Assembly (NCBI GenBank): GCA_023666705.1
Contig: JAMPBO010000001.1
Location: 124,001 to 188,000 of the forward strand
DNA from: Bacteroides sp.
GTDB lineage: Bacteria; Bacillota; Clostridia; Lachnospirales; Lachnospiraceae
DNA length: 64,000 nucleotides
Reading direction: 5' to 3'
Shown here in pieces: positions 1 through 8,251 of this stretch (the first letter of the stretch is position 1; every line of letters starts with the position of its first letter). Under the pieces are notes generated by a model. The model saw only the letters and a program-made list of their open reading frames with translations. It searched no databases and was not told the origin of the DNA. The position numbers and the translations under genes were made by a program.

Positions 1-1221
1 TGCCCTTATAATCTGTGACAGCTCAAGCATCAAATCAAACATGGAAACCAGATAATCGTATCGTTTTAGTGGTGCATCCTCTGTTCTGTCCAGAATTTTT
101 GCCACATCCGTGTATGTCATACGCTCATTTACATTTATGACGCCCTCACATATTCTGTGATTCACAACCTTCCCCTTTTTGTCTATATCCATAACACAGC
201 TTAGCGTCAGCCTGTCCACGCCTGCATTCAGGGAACAGATACCGTTTGAAAGCTTGTGGGGAAGCATTGGAATTACGCTGTCTACAAGATAACAGCTTGT
301 TCCTCTTTTCAGTGCCTCCTTGTCAAGCTCTGATTTTTCCGTCACATAATTTGATACGTCCGCAATATGGACGCCTAAGGTATAAATTCCGTCCTGATAG
401 CTTAAGGTTATGGCATCATCCAGATCCTTTGCATCCTCGCCATCAATTGTAACGGTGTACAAATCCCTGAAATCCTCTCTGCCTGCAAGCTCCGCCGCAT
501 CCACGCTATCTGAAATATTGTTCAGGCTGTCCATAACCTTTTTCGGAAACTCCGTCGGAATATCATATGCCTTGACAACGGATAATATGTCAGTTGCAGG
601 GTCATTGATATGACCTAAAATCTCCACAATCTTACCCTCAGGAGACTTTCCCTTTCCCCCGTAATTGGTTATATGGCATACAACCTTATGCCCTGACATT
701 GCACCCATGGAATCCTTTTTGTCAATGAATATATCATTGGAAACCTTTTGGTTGTCAGGTATGACAAAGCCAAAGCCGTCCTGCTTATCGTAGGTTCCCA
801 CAATAAGCTCCATGCCTCTCTCAAGAATTTGGACAATCTGACCCTCTGCCCGTTTTCCCTCTGTACCGTCCTTGTATGCTTTCAATAATACACGGTCACC
901 GTGAAAGGCATCTAAGCTATATTTGGCTGGAATAAAATAATCGTCCTTTTCGCCCTCAACCCTGACAAATCCAAAGCCTTTCTTGTTGCCAATAAAAACT
1001 CCTACCTTTCGGTCGTCATCCATTTTTTTGTATTTTCCCTTTGGTGTTACGGTAATTTTTCCTTCCTTGACAAGCTCGTCCAATACCTCGGCAACCTTTT
1101 TCTTATCCTCATCGCCAACCTGAAGAAGAAAACGGATATCCTTAAGCTTCATCGGCTTATATTCTACATCACATATAAACGAGTAAAGCTTTTCCTTTAT
1201 GCTGTCTCTTTTTGCCCCCAT
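1..1221 (-). CDS. rnr: Ribonuclease R, N-terminal part (cut by window edge)
   Basis: 3'-5' exoribonuclease of the RNB family that degrades structured RNA. Only the first 407 codons are present; the frame is open to base 1. The visible order is an N-terminal winged-helix region (MGAKRDSIKEKLYSFI...), two cold-shock/OB-like domains (motifs GFGFVRVEG and GFGFVIPD), then the start of the RNB domain with the metal-binding aspartates in DGEDAKDLDDAI and the motif GVHIADVSNYV. The ATG at 1221 follows an AGGAGGT site at the normal distance. It lies just downstream of secG, the usual Firmicutes order secG-rnr-smpB; smpB would fall outside the window. A strong intrinsic terminator sits between secG and this ribosome site, so expression probably needs read-through. 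The family call is secure. Confidence 0.95.
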   Translation of the reverse strand, partial: MGAKRDSIKEKLYSFICDVEYKPMKLKDIRFLLQVGDEDKKKVAEVLDELVKEGKITVTPKGKYKKMDDDRKVGVFIGNKKGFGFVRVEGEKDDYFIPAKYSLDAFHGDRVLLKAYKDGTEGKRAEGQIVQILERGMELIVGTYDKQDGFGFVIPDNQKVSNDIFIDKKDSMGAMSGHKVVCHITNYGGKGKSPEGKIVEILGHINDPATDILSVVKAYDIPTEFPKKVMDSLNNISDSVDAAELAGREDFRDLYTVTIDGEDAKDLDDAITLSYQDGIYTLGVHIADVSNYVTEKSELDKEALKRGTSCYLVDSVIPMLPHKLSNGICSLNAGVDRLTLSCVMDIDKKGKVVNHRICEGVINVNERMTYTDVAKILDRTEDAPLKRYDYLVSMFDLMLELSQIIRA

Positions 1222-1243
1222 AAATGACACCTCCTACTTAAGT

Positions 1244-1276
1244 AAAAAAAGATGCTTTGAAATAGCCCAAAGCATC
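1244..1276 (-). terminator. Intrinsic terminator between secG and rnr
   Basis: On the minus strand a perfect 9-bp stem (GATGCTTTG / CAAAGCATC) with an 8-nt loop is followed directly by seven T residues. It begins about 10 bases after the secG stop and ends about 11 bases before the rnr ribosome site. No promoter is visible in the few bases between it and rnr. Confidence 0.9.
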
Positions 1277-1285
1277 ATTGTAGTT

Positions 1286-1519
1286 CTAAATAAACTTTGA
1301 AGAAAGAAGTAACGCAAGTACCATAAATATAATTCCAATTACAATGGTAACTTTCATCAGCACCGCTTCCTTTGACTTACCCTTGTTCCTGCTCCAGTAG
1401 GTTTCCGTGGAACCGCTGATTGAGCTTGTAAGTCCTCCTTCTTTGCCTTCCTGCATCATAACGATAATCGTTAAAATAACAGCTATTACTAAAAATACAA
1501 TAATCAATGGCGTTTTCAA
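1286..1519 (-). CDS. secG: Preprotein translocase subunit SecG
   Basis: Small integral membrane subunit of the SecYEG channel. The product is 77 residues with two hydrophobic helices (about 2-20 and 52-75) around the conserved loop containing VMMQEGKEGGL and the motif ETYWSRNKGKS. I choose the TTG at 1519 as start because a perfect AGGAGGT lies 7 bases upstream and the protein then begins in the usual way, KTPLIIVFLVI. A longer in-frame ATG at 1570 would add 17 untypical residues that read through the ribosome site. It has its own promoter at 1580-1608 and a terminator just downstream, so it is mainly a one-gene transcript with some read-through into rnr. Confidence 0.93.
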   Translation of the reverse strand: MKTPLIIVFLVIAVILTIIVMMQEGKEGGLTSSISGSTETYWSRNKGKSKEAVLMKVTIVIGIIFMVLALLLSSKFI

Positions 1520-1579
1520 AAAATAACCTCCTAAAATAAGCACACTACGCTTATGTATATATTTGTTCACACTTGTCTT

Positions 1580-1608
1580 ATATTACCATATCACAAAATG
1601 GATGGCAA
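1580..1608 (-). promoter_or_regulatory. Sigma-A type promoter for secG
   Basis: Minus-strand -35 TTGCCA (1603-1608), 17-base spacer, -10 TAATAT (1580-1585), about 60 bases upstream of the secG TTG start. Confidence 0.8.
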
Positions 1609-1617
1609 CTGTTTTTT

Positions 1618-1702
1618 TGAAAATATAAAAGCTGCCCATACCAAGAAAATCTATACAGTAACCAGAAACACATTACGATATCATTTTCTTAGTTCAGGCA
1701 GC
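1618..1702 (-). terminator. Long-stem terminator after eno
   Basis: Minus-strand sequence folds with outer arms GGCTGCC / GGGCAGC and inner arms AAGAAAAT (1683-1690) / ATTTTCTT (1643-1650), followed by a T-rich tail (TTTTATATTTT). It starts within about 10 bases of the eno stop codon and separates eno from the secG promoter. Confidence 0.75.
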
Positions 1703-1712
1703 CTCACATGTG

Positions 1713-3002
1713 CTACATAAATTTATAAATACTGTTTTTTCCAAGCTGGTCTTCAATTTTCATAAGCTGATTATATTTTGCCGTTCTGTCGCTTCTGCAC
1801 GGAGCTCCCGTTTTTATCTGCCCTGAATTTACCGCAACAGCAAGGTCTGCAATGAATGTGTCCTCCGTCTCACCCGAACGGTGGCTTATAATGGTTTTAT
1901 AATTGTTACGCTGTGCCATTGCGATTGCATCTAACGTTTCGGTGAGGGTTCCAATCTGATTTGGCTTAATCAGAATTGCATTTGCAATTCCATCCCTGAT
2001 TCCGTCTCCCAGTCTCTCGGTATTTGTTACAAATAAATCGTCACCGACAAGCTGTATGCTTTCTCCAAGCCGGTAGGTCAGTACCTTCCAGCCCTTCATG
2101 TCATTTTCATTTAAGCCGTCCTCAATGGAATATATAGGATAACGCTCCACCAGATTTTCATAGTATTGAACCATTTCCTCGGCATTTCTGTATATGTCCT
2201 TACCCGCCATTTTACTTTCGCCCGGAAAATAATATCGTTCCAGATTATCGTCATAAAGCTCAGATGCCGCTGCATCAATGGCAATTTTTATATCCTTGCC
2301 TGCCTCATAGCCTGCCTGATCGATTGCCTCCATAAGCGTATCTAATACATCGTAGGTTGTTGCAAGATTCGGTGCAAAGCCGCCCTCATCTCCCACACCT
2401 GTGGACATTCCCTTTTCACGCAGAACATTCTTTAAGTTGTGATAGATTTCCCCTGCCATTTCCATTGCCTTTTTGAAGGAGGATGCACCGACAGGTGCAA
2501 TCATAAACTCCTGAAGGTCAATTGTGTTATCTGCATGCTTTCCGCCATTTAGAATATTCATCATCGGAACAGGCATATATTTTGCATTTGGTCCTCCGAT
2601 ATACCTATATAACGGCATATGAAGGGAGTCTGCTGCAGCTCTTGCAACAGCAAGTGATACACCAAGTATGGCGTTAGCACCATATTTTGATTTGTTTTTT
2701 GTTCCGTCCGCCTCAATCATCATCCGGTCAATTGCAACCTGATTGTAGACATCCACACCTACAAGCTTGTCACATATACGGGAATTTACATTGTTGACTG
2801 CCTTTTCAACACCCTGCCCTAAAAATCTGCTGTCATCATCCCTAAGCTCATGTGCCTCATGTTCTCCTGTGGATGCACCTGATGGAACGCAAGCCGTTCC
2901 TGATGCTCCACTCTCACACTCAACACAAACCTCAAGGGTCGGATTACCTCTGGAATCCAAAATTTCCCTTGCCTGTATATGTCTTATTTTATCAGTTTTC
3001 AT
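1713..3002 (-). CDS. eno: Enolase (phosphopyruvate hydratase)
   Basis: Converts 2-phosphoglycerate to phosphoenolpyruvate in glycolysis; cytosolic. The 429-residue length is normal. Recognisable blocks are [15 protein letters not shown] near the N-terminus, GASTGEHEA, the metal and substrate region with GDDLFVTN, the catalytic lysine region [13 protein letters not shown], and SHRSGETED near the end. The start chosen is the ATG at 3002, six bases after GGAGG; an in-frame TTG two codons earlier lies too close to that site. Its glycolytic neighbour gpmI is about 4 kb upstream but in a different apparent transcript. A long-stem terminator follows. No convincing promoter was found in the 118 bases upstream, so part of its transcription may come from the preceding sensor gene. 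Confidence 0.98.
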   Translation of the reverse strand: MKTDKIRHIQAREILDSRGNPTLEVCVECESGASGTACVPSGASTGEHEAHELRDDDSRFLGQGVEKAVNNVNSRICDKLVGVDVYNQVAIDRMMIEADGTKNKSKYGANAILGVSLAVARAAADSLHMPLYRYIGGPNAKYMPVPMMNILNGGKHADNTIDLQEFMIAPVGASSFKKAMEMAGEIYHNLKNVLREKGMSTGVGDEGGFAPNLATTYDVLDTLMEAIDQAGYEAGKDIKIAIDAAASELYDDNLERYYFPGESKMAGKDIYRNAEEMVQYYENLVERYPIYSIEDGLNENDMKGWKVLTYRLGESIQLVGDDLFVTNTERLGDGIRDGIANAILIKPNQIGTLTETLDAIAMAQRNNYKTIISHRSGETEDTFIADLAVAVNSGQIKTGAPCRSDRTAKYNQLMKIEDQLGKNSIYKFM

Positions 3003-3120
3003 AGCCAACCTCCATCATTTCAGAACCTTCCGCCTTAAAGATTACATCCATAACCTTGTAAGAATTGGAAATTCTGTCTTTTCTTATGAGAGTATGTGCA
3101 GACTATGATATATTTATACA

Positions 3121-6045
3121 TTACTTAGCTTCATTTTCCGCTTTTTCAGCAATTATTTCCAGCATATATGGCACAATATTCGGATCAAGCTGTGTTCCTG
3201 CCACGCTTTTTAACTCATTTTCAATATACTCCGTGGAAAGTGACTGGCGGTAGCATCGTTTACTTGACATGGCATCATAGGTATCCGCAACAGCAATAAT
3301 CCGTGCCACCAACGGAATATCCTCTCCCGCCAGACCCTCACAATAACCTTTACCATCATACCTCTCATGGTGATAATGTGCACCATCTGCAATTCCCTTT
3401 AATGAGGTGAAATTTTTCAAAATGTCCGCACCAATCTGTGGATGTGTTTTTATTACGGCATATTCCTCATCTGTCAGCTTTCCGGGTTTATTCAGTATAT
3501 CATCCGGAATTCCAATTTTTCCGATATCGTGAAGAAGTGCCACATAATAAATATGCTCCTGTTCCTCCTCAGAAAGTCCCATACGCTTTGCAAGTTCCCT
3601 TGAATATTCTGCCACATGGGTGGAATGGTCATTGGTATATGCATCTTTTGCATCAATCGTACCCGCAAACGTAAGAAGGGACTGCACCAGAATTTCATGG
3701 TACTGTTTCTGACGCTTTCTTGCTGTATTGAGCTTTAGCCTGTAAATTAAGGTAATCACACCGATAATAAGTGCCATGCCAATAATCATCATTCCGACTA
3801 CAAACCATGTGTGCTCAATGAGTCTTTTTTCTTTTATGATGTTAAAGCTGTAAACCTTGCTTTCATCACTGCCGGGAATAAAAAACCGAAGCTGAAACGT
3901 ATACTCACCACCCGGAAGGTTTGTATAGCTGATGGAATTGCCCGAATCGGTAATCATATGCTCCTCATCATCAAAGCCCTCAAGCTTATATGCAACCTGA
4001 AACTCTGACATGTTATCATATGCAAATGCAGCATAATTAATTGTAATACGGTTTGTATCTCCCTTTACCCGCAAATCTGTCGGATGGTCATATGTAACAT
4101 TGTCGACTACAACATTGTTTATAATGCCCATCGGAAGAACATTTTCAGGCACCTTAAAATTAAATATGCTGATACCATTCCTTGTTGCAAGATAAAGTGC
4201 CCCATCAAAAAAGCAATGTCTGGTATTTGCATTTAACGAGCCTGTCATTCCATAGTTAAAGCCGTAGGTTACCGGGTTCCCGTCTCCGCCTGAAAGAAGA
4301 TTTTCCTTATCGACTTCCAAAATTCCACTGTTTTGCAGCAGCCACAGCTTATCATTCATCATGTACATGTCAAAAATGCTTCCTGCTTCTTTTTTTAAAG
4401 CTGTCAGTTTTTCAAAGCTTCCTTCCTTCATATAGTAAAGGCTGCTTCCTGCACTTACAAAAAAGCTATTTTCCGTATCCTGTAAAATTCGGAGCACCAC
4501 ACCCTCGGAAAGACCATCCGAAAAGCTGTAGGTTTTTATTTGTCCGTCCTTAATTTCATAAATACCATTGCCATCACTTCCAAGCAAAAGTGTTCCATCC
4601 GCAAGCTCTAAAATACACAAAATAGACGGCTGTTCAAAGTCCGTATAGCTTTCTTTGACTGCCCCGTCTGTTATAATGCTGATACCGTTTTGTGTACCAA
4701 CTGCAATACTTCCGTCCGCAAGCTCACACAAAACTCTTGCCTTGTTATTTGCCAGTCCGTCCTCCACAGAATACATATCCATTTTATATGTATCAGGATG
4801 AAAGCACACCACAGGCATATCAGAGTAAGACGCAATCCAAATGTCACCGTTTTTATCGGCTATGATATCTCTGATTCGGATGCCATCAAACTGTTCAAAA
4901 GCCTTCGAAAGTACACTGTTTGTTCCCGGTGCCTTGCCATCTGAAACAATAATTCCATAATTTAAGCCTGCATATACCTTCCCATCTGAGACGGCAACTG
5001 CATTTAAGCTCAGCTCTGAAAATGTATCAGGCTCATATGCACCAAAGCAGCCCTCCGCATATCTTACAACGCCCTGACTTCCTGAAGCGAGCCAGATATT
5101 TCCCATATAATCGACAATTGAATTGTTTACGTCAATTGCCTCAACCTCCCGGAGTACGTTACCGTCTGCATCCAAAAAAGCAACATTCTGCGAGCCTGAG
5201 GCTGCGATGATTCCCGGTGCAACCTCCCTCAGGTTATTGACAATATAAAGGATATCCGGTGCATACTCCGTAACCGTTATATCCTGATTTGCAAAGCCTG
5301 TTCCCGTAAATTCCAGACGCAATATGTCACTTCCAGAGCCACCGATGTATATGGAACCGTCCTTGCTGCCTGTCACGCTGTAAATGGTCTCCTCTTTGGT
5401 ATGGAAGAAATCCTCAAAGCCTACAACCTTGATTGCCTCACCGTTCTCAAGAACCACACAGCAGCCATCATTGTTTACTGCCCAGAGACGTTCATAGCAA
5501 TCAACGCCCAAGGAATAAAATGAATTGCCTGCCACCTCATCGCAGGTGTATATATTCATTACTCCGTCCTTTATCTCACATACTCCCGTTGTTGACGCAG
5601 CGTAAATTGTTCCGTCAGGAGCCTCCGCAAAGCCTCTGACACAGAGAAATGTATCCTCAGGCTGTCCCTCAGGCTTTGTAATTTCTCCGTTTTCCATAAT
5701 AAAAACACCGGCGTCGTTCGTACCAATCCAAAGCCTATGCCCCGAATCCTCAAAAATACTCCGCACGGACGAGGACGGCAAAATTCCCTCGGAGCTGTAG
5801 TTTTTAAACTCCGTACCGTCATAACGGATTAATCCGCCATAGCTTCCAATCCAGATATATCCGTCAGCGGTCTGCAGAATATCATTTGCCTCACCGGTTG
5901 GCAGACCGTTCCTCTCATTAAATACGGTCTTAACAAGTGGAGCTTCCTCCTCTGTAGCAAGTACATTAAATTTTCCATATAAAATAGTCGAAATACAAAT
6001 AATCAAACAAATAAAAACATTGAGCTTCTTGAATTTTTCTTTCAT
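3121..6045 (-). CDS. Beta-propeller sensor with cytoplasmic HD-GYP (putative c-di-GMP phosphodiesterase)
   Basis: Predicted one-protein sensor. It has an N-terminal signal peptide or anchor (about 10-30), then a long extracytoplasmic region of repeated two-component-regulator propeller units (IWIGSYGGLIRYDG, LWIGTNDAGVF, IWLASGSQGVVRY and others, about 40-640). A Y_Y_Y-type domain follows (about 650-735), then one transmembrane helix (746-769). The cytoplasmic HD-GYP domain has H839-D840 in HDIGKIGIP, HHERYDGKGYCEG (GYC where GYP is usual) and ADTYDAMSS. The HD-GYP family hydrolyses c-di-GMP and these metal-site motifs are intact. Propeller plus Y_Y_Y modules usually sit on histidine kinases (hybrid two-component systems) that sense sugars, so glycan sensing is an inference. 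It has its own promoter (6102-6130). The ligand is unknown. Confidence 0.88.
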   Translation of the reverse strand: MKEKFKKLNVFICLIICISTILYGKFNVLATEEEAPLVKTVFNERNGLPTGEANDILQTADGYIWIGSYGGLIRYDGTEFKNYSSEGILPSSSVRSIFEDSGHRLWIGTNDAGVFIMENGEITKPEGQPEDTFLCVRGFAEAPDGTIYAASTTGVCEIKDGVMNIYTCDEVAGNSFYSLGVDCYERLWAVNNDGCCVVLENGEAIKVVGFEDFFHTKEETIYSVTGSKDGSIYIGGSGSDILRLEFTGTGFANQDITVTEYAPDILYIVNNLREVAPGIIAASGSQNVAFLDADGNVLREVEAIDVNNSIVDYMGNIWLASGSQGVVRYAEGCFGAYEPDTFSELSLNAVAVSDGKVYAGLNYGIIVSDGKAPGTNSVLSKAFEQFDGIRIRDIIADKNGDIWIASYSDMPVVCFHPDTYKMDMYSVEDGLANNKARVLCELADGSIAVGTQNGISIITDGAVKESYTDFEQPSILCILELADGTLLLGSDGNGIYEIKDGQIKTYSFSDGLSEGVVLRILQDTENSFFVSAGSSLYYMKEGSFEKLTALKKEAGSIFDMYMMNDKLWLLQNSGILEVDKENLLSGGDGNPVTYGFNYGMTGSLNANTRHCFFDGALYLATRNGISIFNFKVPENVLPMGIINNVVVDNVTYDHPTDLRVKGDTNRITINYAAFAYDNMSEFQVAYKLEGFDDEEHMITDSGNSISYTNLPGGEYTFQLRFFIPGSDESKVYSFNIIKEKRLIEHTWFVVGMMIIGMALIIGVITLIYRLKLNTARKRQKQYHEILVQSLLTFAGTIDAKDAYTNDHSTHVAEYSRELAKRMGLSEEEQEHIYYVALLHDIGKIGIPDDILNKPGKLTDEEYAVIKTHPQIGADILKNFTSLKGIADGAHYHHERYDGKGYCEGLAGEDIPLVARIIAVADTYDAMSSKRCYRQSLSTEYIENELKSVAGTQLDPNIVPYMLEIIAEKAENEAK

Positions 6046-6101
6046 ATCAATCTCCGTTTCTATAATTTAACTTATTCTGAACAATAAACATACTTTCCTA
6101 T

Positions 6102-6130
6102 ATATTACAGTATTTTTCTATTCCAAACAA
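6102..6130 (-). promoter_or_regulatory. Promoter for the propeller/HD-GYP gene
   Basis: Minus-strand -35 TTGTTT (6125-6130), 17-base spacer, -10 TAATAT (6102-6107), about 57 bases upstream of the start codon and just after the mscL terminator. Confidence 0.65.
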
Positions 6131-6164
6131 GTGTTATATGCGTCATTTGTCTATTTTTGCACTT

Positions 6165-6196
6165 TAAAGGGCTGCCGCACTAAGTACGACAGCCCT
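6165..6196 (-). terminator. Terminator after mscL
   Basis: Near-perfect inverted repeat, AGGGCTGTCGTACT / AGTGCGGCAGCCCT on the minus strand, followed by a short T stretch. It closes the long gene run that ends with mscL. The arm AAAGGGCTGCCGCA recurs in the terminator at 43247-43276. Confidence 0.85.
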
Positions 6197-6232
6197 GCTT
6201 TTAATCATATAAAACAGATATTGTATTGTCAT

Positions 6233-6646
6233 TTATTCCACGTCAGATGTACAATGCGGACACTTAACGGCATCTATGTGTATCTCTGACTTGCAGTATC
6301 TGCAAAGCTTTGTGGTCTTTTCCTCCACAGTCTCCTCTTTTTTCTTTCCGACATTCATAAGCTTATTAATTCCTTTCATCATAAGGAATAAAACAAGTGC
6401 CATAATGAGAAAGTTAATAATGGCAGTTAAAAATGCACCGTATTCGATGTATTGTCCCGTGTTGAAAATCTCAATATGTCCGGCGACCTCTGCACCGCCG
6501 ATACTGTTAATAAGCGGATTAATAAAGCTTTCTGTAAATGCTGTTACAATGCTCTGAAAAGCAGCACCAATAATAACACCTATGGCTAAATCCATTACAT
6601 TACCTTTTAATGCAAACTCTTTAAATTCTCTTAAAAACTTTTTCAT
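6233..6646 (-). CDS. mscL: Large-conductance mechanosensitive channel MscL with zinc-ribbon tail
   Basis: Emergency osmotic release channel of the cytoplasmic membrane. The 137-residue protein has the signature FKEFALKGNVMDLAIGVIIG, a first helix ending near residue 35, a periplasmic loop (INSIGGAEVAG...) and a second helix (about 70-92). Unlike typical MscL it ends in a zinc-ribbon-like motif, C115-x2-C118 and C129-x2-C132 (CRYCKSEIHIDAVKCPHC), in place of a plain helical bundle tail. Start: ATG with GAGGA upstream. It is the last gene of a close-packed run (gpmI 35 bases upstream) and is followed by a clear terminator. The channel call is secure; the function of the tail is unknown. Confidence 0.95.
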   Translation of the reverse strand: MKKFLREFKEFALKGNVMDLAIGVIIGAAFQSIVTAFTESFINPLINSIGGAEVAGHIEIFNTGQYIEYGAFLTAIINFLIMALVLFLMMKGINKLMNVGKKKEETVEEKTTKLCRYCKSEIHIDAVKCPHCTSDVE

Positions 6647-6681
6647 ATTGTATCCTCACTTTCTCTTTTTCCATGTTTTAT

Positions 6682-8223
6682 TTATTTTACGATAAGTGAT
6701 TTACCTGTCATTTCCTTTGGCTGCGGCAACTCAAGAATTTCAAGCAGTGTCGGCACAATATCTGCCAGACATCCGCCCTCACGAAGCTTCACGCCCTCCT
6801 TATAGTTATACAAAATAAATGGAACAGGATTTGTAGTATGTGCCGTATGCGGTTCACCTGTCTCATAATTAATCATTTGCTCTGCATTTCCGTGGTCAGC
6901 ACATACAAAAAGCACGCCCCCAACCTCGGTTACTGCATCAACAGCAGCTCCCACGCACTGGTCAACACGCTCAACCGCCTTTATGGCAGCAGGGATGACA
7001 CCTGTATGTCCAACCATGTCAGGATTTGCAAAGTTTATAATAATAACATCATATTTATCTGACTTTATTGCATCCACAAGATTGACACCTACCTCAGGTG
7101 CACTCATTTCAGGCTGCAGATCATAGGTTGCAACTGCCGGTGACTTGACAAGTGTCCGGTACTCCTCTTTATTCGGCTCCTCAACACCACCGTTAAAGAA
7201 GAAGGTTACGTGTGCATACTTCTCTGTCTCAGCAAGCCGAAGCTGTGTTTTACCACAGGCTGCAAGATATTCGCCAAATGTATTGGCAACATCCTCCTTT
7301 TTAAATGCAACCAGCTTATTTGGAATTGCCTCGTCATAATCCTTGAAGCATACATATACAAGCGGCATACGACCGTTTGGTCTCTCGAATCCGTCAAAGT
7401 CATCACAGCAGAACGCTCTTGTTATCTCTCTTGCCCTGTCAGGTCTGAAATTAAAGAATATAACAGAATCATTTGGTTTTACCAGCGATATTGGCTTTCC
7501 ATTTTCAGTAATGACAGTCGGAAGAACAAACTCGTCATATACTTCCTTGTCATATGACTCCTGCATTGCCGCAACAGCATCCTCTGCCTGCACGCCCTCT
7601 CCTGTTACAAGGGACTTGTATGCAAGCTCTACTCTGTCCCATCTATTATCCCTGTCCATGGCATAGTAACGTCCTGACATGGAAGCGACCTTACCTACAC
7701 CGATTTCCTTCATTTTTGCAATCAGTTCCTCAAGATATCCTTTTCCTGATGCAGGAGGTGTGTCCCTGCCATCAAAGAACGGATGCACATACACATTGGA
7801 AAGTCCCTGCCTCTTGCAAAGCTCCAGTATTGCATAAAGATGTGTATTGTGGCTGTGAACGCCTCCATCGGAGAGCAGACCCCAAAGGTGAAGATCTGAA
7901 TTGTGCTTCTTACAATTGTTGATTGCCGCAAGCATTTCCTCATTTTCAAAGAAATCTCCATCCTCAATGGACTTTGTAATTCTTGTAAGCTCCTGATATA
8001 TGATTCTTCCTGCTCCTATATTCATATGACCAACCTCAGAATTACCCATCTGTCCGTCAGGAAGTCCCACATGAAGTCCCGAAGCATTTCCTTTTGCAAA
8101 GGCAGCCTCTGCCATAAGCTTATCCATAACAGGAGTATTTGCAAGTGCAATTGCATTTCCCTCTGTCTTGTCACTTAAGCCATATCCGTCAAGTACCATT
8201 AAAACTACAGGTTTTCTACTCAT
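6682..8223 (-). CDS. gpmI: 2,3-bisphosphoglycerate-independent phosphoglycerate mutase
   Basis: Interconverts 3- and 2-phosphoglycerate; Mn-dependent, alkaline-phosphatase superfamily. The 513 residues match the family length. Visible are the first metal-site motif VLMVLDGYGLS, the catalytic serine in MGNSEVGHMNIGAGR, the substrate-binding segments HSHNTHL and GRDTPP, FNFRPDRARE, NFANPDMVGHTG and CADHGNAE. The AAGGAG site is well placed before the ATG. It follows the membrane-anchored GH5 gene by 28 bases and precedes mscL by 35, so it appears to belong to the tail of the rplU-obgE-nadD run and not to a glycolytic operon. It provides the substrate of enolase, encoded 3.7 kb further down. Confidence 0.97.
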   Translation of the reverse strand: MSRKPVVLMVLDGYGLSDKTEGNAIALANTPVMDKLMAEAAFAKGNASGLHVGLPDGQMGNSEVGHMNIGAGRIIYQELTRITKSIEDGDFFENEEMLAAINNCKKHNSDLHLWGLLSDGGVHSHNTHLYAILELCKRQGLSNVYVHPFFDGRDTPPASGKGYLEELIAKMKEIGVGKVASMSGRYYAMDRDNRWDRVELAYKSLVTGEGVQAEDAVAAMQESYDKEVYDEFVLPTVITENGKPISLVKPNDSVIFFNFRPDRAREITRAFCCDDFDGFERPNGRMPLVYVCFKDYDEAIPNKLVAFKKEDVANTFGEYLAACGKTQLRLAETEKYAHVTFFFNGGVEEPNKEEYRTLVKSPAVATYDLQPEMSAPEVGVNLVDAIKSDKYDVIIINFANPDMVGHTGVIPAAIKAVERVDQCVGAAVDAVTEVGGVLFVCADHGNAEQMINYETGEPHTAHTTNPVPFILYNYKEGVKLREGGCLADIVPTLLEILELPQPKEMTGKSLIVK

Positions 8224-8251
8224 TTTTTTGTCTCCTTTATATATGTTTTTG

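Noticed and set aside
3009-3120. Promoter for eno
   Set aside because: No pair of hexamers with acceptable spacing; best candidates are poor in both boxes.
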